A DNA stretch of 64,000 bases from CAYWQB01 sp964460785 (GTDB taxonomy: Bacteria; Chlamydiota; Chlamydiia; Chlamydiales; CAYWQB01): NCBI GenBank assembly GCA_964460785.1, contig CAYWQB010000003.1:124001-188000 (forward strand), in the 5' to 3' direction. Each line of letters begins with the position of its first letter. Positions within the stretch are counted from its first letter, which is position 1. The translations under genes were made by a program, and so were the position numbers. Below the pieces are notes generated by a model, which did not search any database, was not told where the DNA came from, and saw nothing but the letters and a program-made list of their open reading frames with translations. This document shows positions 43,960 to 52,707 of this stretch, in pieces.

Positions 43960-45021
43960 TTACTTAGCGCTTGGCTCAGCTCCAATTGGCTCTTCAATCG
44001 GAGTGGATGTTTCTTCTGAAGCTTCCTGCTCAGAAAATTGAGCGAGAACCTTATCTTCGATCTCCTTGAGTAGAGCTTCGTTATTTTTAAGATCTTCGCG
44101 AACAGATTCTTTTCCCTGTCCCAATCTTTTTTCTCCGTAGCTAAACCAAGAGCCTTTCTTCTCAATGATTCCACAGGAAACAGCCATATCAAGAACGGAT
44201 CCAGCGCGAGAGATTCCCTCATTGAACAGGATGTCAAACTCTGCAACGCGGAATGGAGGTGCCATTTTGTTTTTGACTACTTTGACACGCACTCTATTTC
44301 CTACATCTGTATTTTCAGCACCTTTAATGCCTCCAATGCGTCGAATATCTAGACGAATGGAAGAGTAAAATTTCAATGCCCGTCCACCTGTGGTTGTTTC
44401 TGGGTTGCCAAACATTACCCCAACCTTCTCTCTAATTTGGTTGATAAAGATGGCGCATGTGTTGCTTCTTGCAAGTGCTGCTGTGAGCTTTCTTAGGGCT
44501 TGAGACATCATGCGAGCCTGAAGTCCAACGTGAGAGTCTCCCATTTCCCCTTCTAGCTCATGCTTGGGAACAAGAGCTGCTACGGAGTCAATCACAATCA
44601 CATCAATGGCATTTGAGCGAGTCAAGGTTTCTGCAATCGATAAAGCTTCCTCTCCACTGTCAGGCTGAGCAATGAGTAGGTCATTGATATTTACACCAAT
44701 TTTTGCGGCATAGCTAGGATCCAAGGCGTGTTCTGCATCAATGTATGCAGCAACTCCTCCAGACTTTTGAGCATTCGCTACAATATGCGTGGCTAGTGTT
44801 GACTTACCTGAAGACTCGGGGCCATATACCTCGATTACTCTTCCGCGAGGAACTCCACCAATACCTAGGCAAATATCTAGGGCAAGAGACCCTGTAGGGA
44901 TCACTTGTGTTTTCCCTCTCTTGGCTGAGTGCTGGCCAAGAGGCATAATGGCTCCATCTCCAAATTGTTTCTGAATATACGAAACAGCTGAATCTAAAGC
45001 TTTTTGTTTTTGAGACTCCAC
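43960..45021 (-). CDS. recA: Recombinase RecA
   Basis: This 353-aa RecA has Walker A 'GPESSGKST', the Walker B region 'DVIVIDSVAALVPK', loop 1 'EGEMGDSHVGLQARMMSQALRK' and loop 2 'NQIREKVGVMFGNPETTTGG' all intact. The start is GTG 45021, preceded by GGAGG at 5 bases. The C-terminal tail is acidic as usual. It acts with RecBCD encoded at 16.7-24.8 kb. No LexA-box sequence is evident to me upstream. Confidence 0.98.
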   Translation of the reverse strand: MESQKQKALDSAVSYIQKQFGDGAIMPLGQHSAKRGKTQVIPTGSLALDICLGIGGVPRGRVIEVYGPESSGKSTLATHIVANAQKSGGVAAYIDAEHALDPSYAAKIGVNINDLLIAQPDSGEEALSIAETLTRSNAIDVIVIDSVAALVPKHELEGEMGDSHVGLQARMMSQALRKLTAALARSNTCAIFINQIREKVGVMFGNPETTTGGRALKFYSSIRLDIRRIGGIKGAENTDVGNRVRVKVVKNKMAPPFRVAEFDILFNEGISRAGSVLDMAVSCGIIEKKGSWFSYGEKRLGQGKESVREDLKNNEALLKEIEDKVLAQFSEQEASEETSTPIEEPIGAEPSAK

Positions 45022-45089
45022 GAAATCCTCCAGTAGTTGTTAAATGTAGGTCTTTTTTATGATTTTTTGCTCAGAAAAGCAAAGGTTTA

Positions 45090-46355
45090 TCATTGTAAAA
45101 GGGGTTCTCCTCCCTGATACACAACTTCTCTTAAGAGAGCCCCTTCACTATCAAAAATTGTTGCTCGGCCATTTCCATTGCGGATTAGAGAGATTGGACT
45201 GTTTGATCCTGGTCTAAAATATGCCCCTTCTAAAAGTCTACCAGACTGGTAGACCTCTTCTAGCATTTTTGACCCATCTCTAAACCACGCAGAAAGTGTT
45301 CTAGGGGACTGGTGCTGAGAAATACGGCGCTCGCTTTCCTGTACACCGCTTTCATACCAGGTGCAGACTTTCCCAGAAACCACACCTTTATCCCATTCGA
45401 TAGATAATCTTTTGCAGGGGAGGGTCGTATGTGTGTAGTAGTAGACCTCTTGACCATGCTTCAAGCCCCCCCTGGTAAAGAACTTCTTAACTAACTTGTG
45501 TTCCTTGGAGAACTCTCGCACAGATCCTTGAATAGAGCCCTCTTGAACCTCTTCTAGCCGGTAGAGACTTGTTTTGCGAAAAACCGCCCGGTAGCCACTC
45601 CCTTCCGTGACTTGTGAAAGAACTTTTCCTTTGGGAGAAAAGTAAACTCCGCTTATGAGCTTTCCCTGGTGGTACTCTTCCTTTGCTGCAGCAGCCCCTT
45701 TTTCCCAAAACCTTTGAGATGGGCCATGAAGAACCCCCTCTTTATAGCTTTGCTCAGATAAAAGCTCCCCATTAGAGCGATAGATTTTGCTCTTTCCTTC
45801 AAGCCGCCCCTTCGAAAGAGACTGGCTTTTCCAAATTTTCCCATTAGCATGATAGCTTTCTGCTCGGCCATCTAGCTTTCCTTTAACATATGAAATTGAG
45901 GCTCTTAAGTTTCCCTCGTCATCCCAAGCATTGGCCACACCCTCAAAAAGCCAGCTCCTTTCAGCTGCTTCTGAAAGTTCTGGCTGCCCCCCGGAAACAA
46001 AAGCTTGAAGCTTGAGTTGGCCATTGTAATGCCACTCTTGATATAGGCCATGAGCTTGTCCTCCCAGAACCTCTAGTGACCTTTGGGGCTGACCATTAGG
46101 GTAATAAGAAGTTACAAGAGCATGTGTTTGGGCTAGTTGGTCATTTTTATAAACCCGCACTAACTGGGAGTAGGGCTGAGGGGTTTCAGTGCTAATGTTT
46201 TTAAAGGGCTCCAACCTTTCTTGTGAGCTAAATGTTTCTACCATGCCCTGATGGTCTGTAATTTGGACGCTGACAAGTTTGCTGTGGCTTCTTGCTGTAC
46301 AGCCAGTGAGAGTTAGTATAAGAGCTACGACTAGAAGGACTTGTCGAAAAAGCAT
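45090..46355 (-). CDS. Lipoprotein with MORN-like (YwqK-type) repeats
   Basis: This 421-aa protein has a lipoprotein signal peptide with lipobox LTGC at residues 16-19. Many repeats of the type 'YHANGKIWKSQSLSKGRLEGKSKIYRSNGELLSE' follow, the MORN/YwqK pattern 'Y.nG.l..e..y.nG...G....y'. The function of such proteins is unknown; they are surface or periplasmic scaffolds in other bacteria. It overlaps the upstream 205-aa gene by 25 bases. From memory, a similar gene (CT648) lies close to recA in C. trachomatis. Confidence 0.78.
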   Translation of the reverse strand: MLFRQVLLVVALILTLTGCTARSHSKLVSVQITDHQGMVETFSSQERLEPFKNISTETPQPYSQLVRVYKNDQLAQTHALVTSYYPNGQPQRSLEVLGGQAHGLYQEWHYNGQLKLQAFVSGGQPELSEAAERSWLFEGVANAWDDEGNLRASISYVKGKLDGRAESYHANGKIWKSQSLSKGRLEGKSKIYRSNGELLSEQSYKEGVLHGPSQRFWEKGAAAAKEEYHQGKLISGVYFSPKGKVLSQVTEGSGYRAVFRKTSLYRLEEVQEGSIQGSVREFSKEHKLVKKFFTRGGLKHGQEVYYYTHTTLPCKRLSIEWDKGVVSGKVCTWYESGVQESERRISQHQSPRTLSAWFRDGSKMLEEVYQSGRLLEGAYFRPGSNSPISLIRNGNGRATIFDSEGALLREVVYQGGEPLLQ

Positions 46356-46948
46356 GTGTAATCTCTTTTAATCATTTCTAGTTTTTGTAGGTAAAAAACC
46401 TCCCACCCAGAGGCAGACTCTTTGCGCTGCACTTGAAGTTCTTTGAAAATTAAGTGGGGGCTTTCTCTCTTACTTTCTATAAGGTTGATGCAGTATAGCA
46501 GGTCATTTGCATCTAGTTCAACCGGGGAACTTAGAGTCTCTATTCTTTCCTCGACCCCAGACTTTTTTGAGCTTGCGCTTTCCTCAAATCGAAGTCGGTT
46601 TTGAGAGCTTTCAAGCCACTTGAGTCGCGTTTGTAAAAAGCTAGGAAGGGGGTAGCTAGAAGCTTGGATAAGGTGGTGGAGACTTCCTTTTTCCGTTTCT
46701 AGCAGCTGGCGGGAGGCTAGGGTTTTTTTAAAGGAGTGAAGGTCCACTTTTTGATAGTTTTTCACTGCTTCTAGCTGCAAACCTTCTGAAGGGCGAGACT
46801 TTGACAACTTGCGTTGAAGAAGGTCTTCGGCCGCAGCTTTTTCAGGTTTCCAGCTCAGGCTTCCAAGGTAAGCGACTAGGGCTCCAATAAAAATAAGACA
46901 GGCTCCATGCAGGTAGGGTGGGTAAATAGAAAAAGGAAACTTTTTCAT
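46331..46948 (-). CDS. Membrane protein, possible GspM/PilO-like
   Basis: This 205-aa protein has a short cytoplasmic start, one membrane segment (about residues 14-32), a coiled coil and a small C-terminal periplasmic domain, the layout of GspM/PilO in type II secretion or type IV pilus platforms. No sequence signature is decisive. It overlaps the GspL-like gene by 4 bases, which supports a pair. Function otherwise unknown. Confidence 0.58.
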   Translation of the reverse strand: MKKFPFSIYPPYLHGACLIFIGALVAYLGSLSWKPEKAAAEDLLQRKLSKSRPSEGLQLEAVKNYQKVDLHSFKKTLASRQLLETEKGSLHHLIQASSYPLPSFLQTRLKWLESSQNRLRFEESASSKKSGVEERIETLSSPVELDANDLLYCINLIESKRESPHLIFKELQVQRKESASGWEVFYLQKLEMIKRDYTCFFDKSF

Positions 46949-48339
46949 AAGAGCTCATTGCGGTTTGCTAGGTAAAAAGAAAGGTGAATTTTGTCATCGC
47001 TTGCGCGCCAGGAAAGGGGTTTGTTTGGGTTAATGAGGCCACTAGAATCTAAGAGGTCTTGCTTGAGGGTTTGGGCTGCTTGGAGTGAGGCCGTGGATAG
47101 CTCCATAGTGACTTTCACTACATAGGGTTGGTTTGGAAACCTCGAAGAGGGCTTTTCAACAAGCTGATAGTGTAGGTGATTGAGCTTGAGCTCTGCTGTT
47201 GGGTAAGTGGCGAGCCAGTTTATGAGTTGGCTTAAGGGGGGAAGGTTTGGAAAAACTTGAAAGGGAAGCTTTTTATTTCTGGAGCTTTTTGCCGTTTTCC
47301 TGAGAAGGGAATCAAACTGAAGTTTACTTTCAATAGCTGGAAGGGGCTCTTGCGTGGAAAGGCTATAGAGTTTTTTTAAGCTGTTTAGTGCGATAGTTTT
47401 ATTTTTGTGGTGAAGGGTAAAGCCAAGCAGCATGAGGCCAAGGGAGAGGACAAGAGAGACTGCATAAAGAGAGCCTTTTGCTCGAGTTGATTGCCAGGCT
47501 GTTTGAGGACTTTTTTGCGCTGGGGCTTTGAAGTTTTGAGTTGTAAATTCTGCATAAAGTTTTGTGAGAGCGGCACCTACAGGTAGGGCAAAGGAGCGCA
47601 AGGAGCAAGCATCTATAGAAGGATCACAAAGCGTTGCTTTGCTCCACGTTATATGGGCAGACTGAAGATATGGAGCTACTTTTTTTGTTAAGCCCTCATT
47701 TAGGCTGAAAATAGCAAGGCCAGAGTGCATTGGCTGTAGCTGAGAGGTGAGAGCTTTACATTGAGAAGAAAAACTGGCGTACTGGGGGCTATAGGTAAAG
47801 ATCGTGGTTTTACCCTCACAAACCAAGGTCGCATAAAGGGTCGATTCTGGCATATGAAGGAATAAAACCTTCTGTTCTTTAAAGAGCTTGCTCAAAGCAG
47901 AGAGGCTTGTTGAATAGGCTACTGGGATATGGCAAAGGTCTTGAGAGGAGCTTTCTTTCCAGCTTGCAACTTGTATAAATTGCCTATCTCCCTCTAACTC
48001 GAACCGAAGGGGGGTATGTTGAAGCTTTGAGCTGCAAAGGCTACTTGGTAAGTATTCTTGCCAGCCCATTTTGGCTGCTTTGATATTTGTAAATGGGAGT
48101 TCTAGGGTTGAGATAAGAACCTCTTCTGGGGAGAGGCTCACTCGAGGATAAAAGGGAAAGAGGTAAGATAGGGGGGATTTGTTGTAAAACTGCTTTACAG
48201 AGTTTAGAGATGAGCTTGAGCCTGTGCGGGCTATGACTGGGGAGTTTTGCTTTGAAAGTTTGACTTCGCAGTACTTCCACTGGTGATCTTGCCTATAAAA
48301 GCCCCAACTAGACAAAGGGCTAAAAAACCTCTGCTTCAT
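46945..48339 (-). CDS. Possible GspL-like (PilM-PilN) assembly-platform protein
   Basis: This 464-aa protein has a ~290-residue cytoplasmic domain ending in an actin-like turn ('ALPVGAALTKLYAEF'), a single membrane segment (about residues 296-313) and a C-terminal domain of ~150 residues whose last part ('YVVKVTMELSTASLQAAQTLKQDLLDSSGL') resembles the ferredoxin-like fold of PilN/GspL. This is the GspL layout. It is first of a three-gene operon with the GspM-like gene and the MORN lipoprotein. The call rests on domain order, not on a strong motif. Confidence 0.55.
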   Translation of the reverse strand: MKQRFFSPLSSWGFYRQDHQWKYCEVKLSKQNSPVIARTGSSSSLNSVKQFYNKSPLSYLFPFYPRVSLSPEEVLISTLELPFTNIKAAKMGWQEYLPSSLCSSKLQHTPLRFELEGDRQFIQVASWKESSSQDLCHIPVAYSTSLSALSKLFKEQKVLFLHMPESTLYATLVCEGKTTIFTYSPQYASFSSQCKALTSQLQPMHSGLAIFSLNEGLTKKVAPYLQSAHITWSKATLCDPSIDACSLRSFALPVGAALTKLYAEFTTQNFKAPAQKSPQTAWQSTRAKGSLYAVSLVLSLGLMLLGFTLHHKNKTIALNSLKKLYSLSTQEPLPAIESKLQFDSLLRKTAKSSRNKKLPFQVFPNLPPLSQLINWLATYPTAELKLNHLHYQLVEKPSSRFPNQPYVVKVTMELSTASLQAAQTLKQDLLDSSGLINPNKPLSWRASDDKIHLSFYLANRNELL

Positions 48340-48441
48340 GGGGTGGAAGGTTAAAAGTGTGATTCAATTAATGCAATATAATTGGAAGTGGTTATTGGAT
48401 TTTTTAAATTATTTGTTTATAATAAATAAAAGAGGTTTGGT

Positions 48442-48540
48442 ATGGATGAAGAAGAAAATATCGAAGAAATTAATTATCTTTTTCTGTACAGTGTGTTCTG
48501 TTGCGTAATTGCCTGGGCGGCGGTTGTTGCCCTGCTATAA
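48442..48540 (+). CDS. Very small membrane protein, 32 aa
   Basis: ATG 48442 opens a 33-codon frame ending in TAA 48540. It has an AGAGG ribosome-binding site 6 bases upstream. The peptide begins with an acidic stretch (MDEEENIEEINY) followed by one hydrophobic segment (about residues 13-32) containing two adjacent Cys. It lies 13 bases before yggT on the same strand. There is no homology evidence; the RBS and TM segment are what support it. Confidence 0.5.
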   Translation: MDEEENIEEINYLFLYSVFCCVIAWAAVVALL

Positions 48541-48553
48541 ATTATAGGGCACA

Positions 48554-48802
48554 ATGATTGTTAGCTTGATACAGACATTTTTTCAGATTTACCTATTGAT
48601 GATTTTGGTGACTATTGTCGCCTCTTGGTTTCCCAATTTGTATCAATATCGCTGGATGCGGATGATTGCAGACCTCACCAGGCCCTACCTAAACTTTTTT
48701 CGACGCATTATCCCCCCCATAGGGATGCTAGACCTTAGCCCCCTACTAGCGCTTATTTGCCTTGAGGTTTTAGAGCGTATTTTAGTTGGATTATTTCTTT
48801 AG
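48554..48802 (+). CDS. yggT: YggT family membrane protein
   Basis: This 82-aa protein has two membrane segments and the family's 'SWFPNLYQYRWMRMIADLTRPYLNFFRRIIPPIGMLDLSPLLALICL' block. YggT proteins in other bacteria are tied to cell division, plastid-like nucleoid distribution (YlmG) and osmotic response. It has only one of the two usual repeats, as in many bacteria. Confidence 0.88.
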   Translation: MIVSLIQTFFQIYLLMILVTIVASWFPNLYQYRWMRMIADLTRPYLNFFRRIIPPIGMLDLSPLLALICLEVLERILVGLFL

Positions 48803-48868
48803 ATAATAATTTATTTTTTTTACATAAATCCTGTATCATTTTATTATTTTTTAATAATTTGGTAACAA

Positions 48869-49609
48869 GTGAATAAAAAGTTCCACTTATTAAGAGTTGG
48901 GGTAAGCCTTTTTTGCATGGCTCTGTTGCTTGCCCTTTGGTATGTACCGCCAATAAAAAGCATGATTTTATCTATGGATGAGAGCGTGGCACTATTTTTC
49001 AATGGTGCACTGTCGAACAGGTTTTTTGCCTCTTTTTGTGCCACTATGAATCATGAGTCTGAAAAGCTTTTAAATATTGTAGTCTTACTTTCTTTCAACT
49101 TGGCATATGTTTTTTCTTTGCGAGGCAAAAGCCGTTTAAGAGCCCTGGCCTATACCCTATTTTTGTGGGTTTACCTACAGCTGGTTGCTGGGGGGACCAA
49201 CTACTTACTGAACCATGTAATTCCTTGTGATAGAGCTTCCCCCTCTCTTGCAATTGAGGGGTTCACTCGCCTTTCTGAGTTATTTAATAACCCTAAGATA
49301 AAAGATGCTGCAGCTCGCTCATTTCCCAGTGGGCACTCCCTGGCAATGGTTTATTGGCTGCTATTCTCAGCTCGCTTTGCATCAAGGCGGTTTGTGTTGA
49401 TTGGAATATTCCCCGTTCTTTTATTTTCACTACCAAGAATGTTTGCTGGGGCTCACTGGTTAAGTGACACGGTTTTTTCTGTTTTTATGGCTGATTTTTT
49501 CCTCATTATTATATTCTGCTCCCCTGCTCACAAAAAGGTTTTGGCTTGGATAGAAAAAGGGCTGCTGTCTATCAGGGCAATTTTCATAAAAGATGCTGCC
49601 TTAAACTAA
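48869..49609 (+). CDS. PAP2-family membrane phosphatase
   Basis: This 246-aa protein has about six membrane segments. The PAP2 motifs are visible: C2 in 'AARSFPSGHSLAMVYW' (SGH) and C3 in 'RMFAGAHWLSDTVFS' (RxxxxxHxxxD). C1 is less clear, probably in 'LNHVIPCDRASP'. Such enzymes dephosphorylate lipid phosphates such as undecaprenyl diphosphate, phosphatidate or lipid A. Start is GTG 48869, with no strong Shine-Dalgarno. Confidence 0.83.
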   Translation: MNKKFHLLRVGVSLFCMALLLALWYVPPIKSMILSMDESVALFFNGALSNRFFASFCATMNHESEKLLNIVVLLSFNLAYVFSLRGKSRLRALAYTLFLWVYLQLVAGGTNYLLNHVIPCDRASPSLAIEGFTRLSELFNNPKIKDAAARSFPSGHSLAMVYWLLFSARFASRRFVLIGIFPVLLFSLPRMFAGAHWLSDTVFSVFMADFFLIIIFCSPAHKKVLAWIEKGLLSIRAIFIKDAALN

Positions 49610-49633
49610 CCTACAACTTGAGTTTTTGATATT

Positions 49634-50608
49634 GTGAACTGGCTTAAAAAACCCTTCTATATTGGCTCTCTGGAACTTCCCAATAATATTTTTTACTCTC
49701 CTTTAGCTGGTTGTTCGGACTACCCCTTTCGATTGATGTCTGCGAAATATAAGCCTGGGCTTCAGTTTTGTGAGATGGTGAAAATGGAAGCTCTTATTCG
49801 CTATGACCGGCAGACATATCGGATTTTGGACTATGATAAATCCATGCATCCCCATGGCGCTCAGATAGTTGGGGGGAACCCTCAAAATGCTTACATCAGT
49901 GCCAAAATTATAGAAGACTTGGGCTTTGACCTCATCGACCTAAACTGTGGCTGTCCCGTGGATAAGGTGACTCGTGATGGAAGCGGATCGGGGATGCTGC
50001 GGAACCCCTCTAGAATAGGAGAGGTTGTTGCAGAAATGGTGCGCGCTGTGCGCATTCCTGTAACTTTGAAAATTCGTGCAGGCTGGGACCAATCTCAGAT
50101 TAACGCATTAGAAATTGCGCAGGTAGCCAAAGAGGCTGGGGCCAAGGCTATATTTATTCATGGGCGTACCCGGGCTCAGGGGTATAAGGGGCCTGCAGAT
50201 TGGCAAGTGATCCGTGAGGTAAAACAAGCTATGCCAGACTTTCTTGTTTTTGGTAATGGAGATGTGTTTGACCCAGAGTCATGCTTGAGAATGTTTGAAA
50301 CAACAAAGTGTGATGGAGCTCTTGTTTCTCGTGGAACGATGGGGGCTCCATGGGCAGCCCATTGGATGTGTGCCTTTTTGCGGGGAGAGGGGTATTCTCT
50401 GGATGAGACGGAAGCAGCTTGGTCTCACTTGCGTGAGCATTTTTCTCATGTTGTTGATTATCAGCAAGATAAGAAAGCTCTTCTCGATCTTAGACGGTTG
50501 GCCTGTTGGTATCTAAAAAAATTACCTGAGGCTAAACAAGAAAAAGTATCCCTCAGTAAAGTTTCAGCAATGGAAGATGCTCTAGCTCTCCTCTCTCGTT
50601 CTTCGTAG
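49634..50608 (+). CDS. dus: tRNA-dihydrouridine synthase (DusB-like)
   Basis: This 324-aa FMN enzyme reduces uridines in the tRNA D-loop. Visible features are 'YSPLAGCSDYPFRLMSAKY' near the N-terminus, the catalytic Cys in 'DLNCGCPVDKVTRDGSGSGML', 'KIRAGWDQSQINALEIAQVAKEAGAKAIFIHGRTRAQGY' and the FMN-phosphate loop 'FGNGDVFDPESCLRM'. The first residues and spacing fit the DusB/NifR3 class. The start is GTG 49634. In C. trachomatis a nifR3 gene is in the same recA neighbourhood, from memory. Confidence 0.93.
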   Translation: MNWLKKPFYIGSLELPNNIFYSPLAGCSDYPFRLMSAKYKPGLQFCEMVKMEALIRYDRQTYRILDYDKSMHPHGAQIVGGNPQNAYISAKIIEDLGFDLIDLNCGCPVDKVTRDGSGSGMLRNPSRIGEVVAEMVRAVRIPVTLKIRAGWDQSQINALEIAQVAKEAGAKAIFIHGRTRAQGYKGPADWQVIREVKQAMPDFLVFGNGDVFDPESCLRMFETTKCDGALVSRGTMGAPWAAHWMCAFLRGEGYSLDETEAAWSHLREHFSHVVDYQQDKKALLDLRRLACWYLKKLPEAKQEKVSLSKVSAMEDALALLSRSS

Positions 50609-50695
50609 AACATCCCAGTTGTTTTTTCAAAAAAATCTTGGATGGAATTTCATTCTAAGCTACCGTTTTGCTAACTTCTGACCATGAGGTGAGCT

Positions 50696-52528
50696 GTGGC
50701 TGATCGTGTTCAATCATCCTTTCAAGAGTTGTATGATGTTGAAATTCCTGACCTAAACTACTATTTGCGCCAAATTGACTGTCGAGAAGGATGTCCAGTG
50801 CATACGGATGGACGGGGATATATGATGGCTATTCACTCTGGAGATCTTCTTGAGGGATATAAAATTGCCCGTGGACCAAACCCCTTTGCCTCAATCTGTG
50901 GAATGATCTGTGGAGCACCTTGTGAGATAGCTTGCCGAAGAGACCGTGTAGATAAAACCCTAACAATTCGAGCGCAAAAGCGCTATTTGGATGAATGGTA
51001 TGGCATGGATGAAGCGGCCCATATTCGCTCACTTGACTATAGCTATGCAAGAGGGTCCACAAAACCCACTCCAAACGGGATGCGCATTGCTTGTGTTGGT
51101 GCTGGAGTGGCATCCCTGACAGCAGCTCATGACCTTTTAAGGCTTGGCTATGCGGTTGATGTTTTTGAGCAAATGCCTCTGCCTGGTGGGATGTTAGTTT
51201 ATGGTGTTCCAAACTATCGACTGAAAAATGAAATCGCTCTTGCCGAGATTAAGGCAATTGAACACCTCGGGGCCAAAATCTACTGTAATACGAAAGTAGG
51301 TCGAGACCTTTCAATAGGAGAGCTTCATGAAAAGTATGATGCTGTTTTTATTGGTAATGGGCTTTGGAAATCTAGAGAAATTCCCGTTCCAGGAACCGAT
51401 AATCCAGATGTGATTCGCGGCGTGGAGTATCTTAAGGTACTTTGTGGAGGGGGTAAGTGGCCAATCGGTAAGAGAATGGTTGTGATTGGTGGTGGTAATG
51501 TTGCCTTTGACGTAGCCCGCTCTTCTCTCAGGAATGGTGCAGAAGAAGTAACCATGGTTTATATGGAGTCTCGTGATGAGCAAACGGCGGATGAATTTGA
51601 AATTGAAGATGGAATAGAAGAGGGGGTGCGCCTAGTCAACCGTGTGGGGCCTGTTGAGGTGGTTCGAAATGCTCAAGGAGCCATTGCAGGCCTAAAGGTT
51701 CGAAAGCTTATCTCTTTATTTGATCATAATAAGCGCTTTTCTCCAGAGTTCGTTGAGGGAAGTGAGTATGTAATTCCCTGTGATACGGTCGCCCTTGCGG
51801 TTGGGCAGCAGATGGATCTTAGTATATTTGATGACTGGGATAAAAAAGATCAGCTAGAGCTAGATAGAGGTGTGATTAAAACAGAACGAGGGACTGGAAG
51901 GACGTCTGTTCCGGGGATATATTGTGGGGGGGATGCTGGTTTTGGAGCTGCCCTTTTTATTACAGCGATCCGTCATGGGCAGGAAGCTGCGCGTGCAATC
52001 GATAGTGACTTGCAAGGAACCAAGCCCTATCAGGAGTTTGCAGGAGAGTTTACAACCATCCCTCCTTGGAGAGACAAAGAGTACTTAAAAACAGAGTGGT
52101 CTCTCCCCTCCCTTCAGCCTGCAAATGCTCGTACCTCCAATATGAATATTGTGGAGAACAACTATACGGATGAAGAAGCTCACCAACAAGCTAGTCGTTG
52201 CTTGCAGTGTCATGTGTCCCCGGTTTTTGATGGACACCTTTGCATCAAGTGTAATGGCTGTGTAGATGTTTGTCCTACAAACTGTCTTTCTTTAGTGCCC
52301 TTGAGCCAGCTAAACATGGATCGAGGAAAGGGAGATGTTCGTAAAGCGGTAGATCATTTTTATGGAATTGAATCAGATTCTTTTGAGCAGGAAGAGCTCG
52401 ATAATGTGGGGTCAGCCATGCTAAAAGATGAAGACTTGTGTATCCGCTGTGGTTTGTGTGCTGAAAAATGTCCAACACAAGCGGTGACTATGGATGTGAT
52501 GAACTACTCGTTCCGGTGGATTGGATGA
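50696..52528 (+). CDS. GltD-like FAD/Fe-S oxidoreductase with C-terminal 2[4Fe-4S] ferredoxin domain
   Basis: This 610-aa protein resembles the small subunit of glutamate synthase and relatives (NfnB, DPYD N-terminal part). Its N-terminal Fe-S cysteine motifs are 'CREGCPV' and 'ICGMICGAPCEIACRR'. The first dinucleotide fold is 'RIACVGAGVASLTAAHDL' (FAD) and the second 'RMVVIGGGNVAFDVARSS' (NAD(P)H). The C-terminal ferredoxin domain is 'CIKCNGCVDVCPTNC' and 'CIRCGLCAEKCPT'. It begins a tight operon with Rieske, cytochrome b and cbb3 genes, so NAD(P)H-linked electron exchange with the quinone pool is plausible. Start is GTG 50696 with GAGGTGAG upstream. No GltB partner is seen. Confidence 0.87.
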   Translation: MADRVQSSFQELYDVEIPDLNYYLRQIDCREGCPVHTDGRGYMMAIHSGDLLEGYKIARGPNPFASICGMICGAPCEIACRRDRVDKTLTIRAQKRYLDEWYGMDEAAHIRSLDYSYARGSTKPTPNGMRIACVGAGVASLTAAHDLLRLGYAVDVFEQMPLPGGMLVYGVPNYRLKNEIALAEIKAIEHLGAKIYCNTKVGRDLSIGELHEKYDAVFIGNGLWKSREIPVPGTDNPDVIRGVEYLKVLCGGGKWPIGKRMVVIGGGNVAFDVARSSLRNGAEEVTMVYMESRDEQTADEFEIEDGIEEGVRLVNRVGPVEVVRNAQGAIAGLKVRKLISLFDHNKRFSPEFVEGSEYVIPCDTVALAVGQQMDLSIFDDWDKKDQLELDRGVIKTERGTGRTSVPGIYCGGDAGFGAALFITAIRHGQEAARAIDSDLQGTKPYQEFAGEFTTIPPWRDKEYLKTEWSLPSLQPANARTSNMNIVENNYTDEEAHQQASRCLQCHVSPVFDGHLCIKCNGCVDVCPTNCLSLVPLSQLNMDRGKGDVRKAVDHFYGIESDSFEQEELDNVGSAMLKDEDLCIRCGLCAEKCPTQAVTMDVMNYSFRWIG

Positions 52529-52668
52529 CCCATATTTTGCTCATCGTTGCCCTTTTTGGGGGCATTGTGGGGATCTTATTCTTCCTCTGGACGTTAAAAA
52601 AGGGCCTTCTTGATGGTGGAGAGGAGGTGAAATACCAAATCTTCCGAGAAGATCCACCCGAAGATTAA
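52525..52668 (+). CDS. Small membrane protein, CcoS-like (47 aa)
   Basis: ATG 52525 overlaps the flavoprotein stop (ATGA), giving a 47-aa protein with one membrane segment (about residues 4-20) and a soluble tail 'KKGLLDGGEEVKYQIFREDPPED'. The layout resembles the cbb3 copper/heme assembly protein CcoS. The tail also resembles that of the small protein at 61080-61265 in the same operon. Confidence 0.7.
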   Translation: MTHILLIVALFGGIVGILFFLWTLKKGLLDGGEEVKYQIFREDPPED

Positions 52669-52707
52669 AGGAAGTTTTGAAAAAAAAATCGCCGCTCCAT
52701 AGGATGT

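Noticed and set aside
52195..52225. CLQCH in the GltD-like flavoprotein read as a heme c site
   Set aside because: The protein has no signal peptide and the Cys pair belongs to the 'RCLxC' Fe-S motif normal for GltD relatives; cytoplasmic proteins do not receive heme c.
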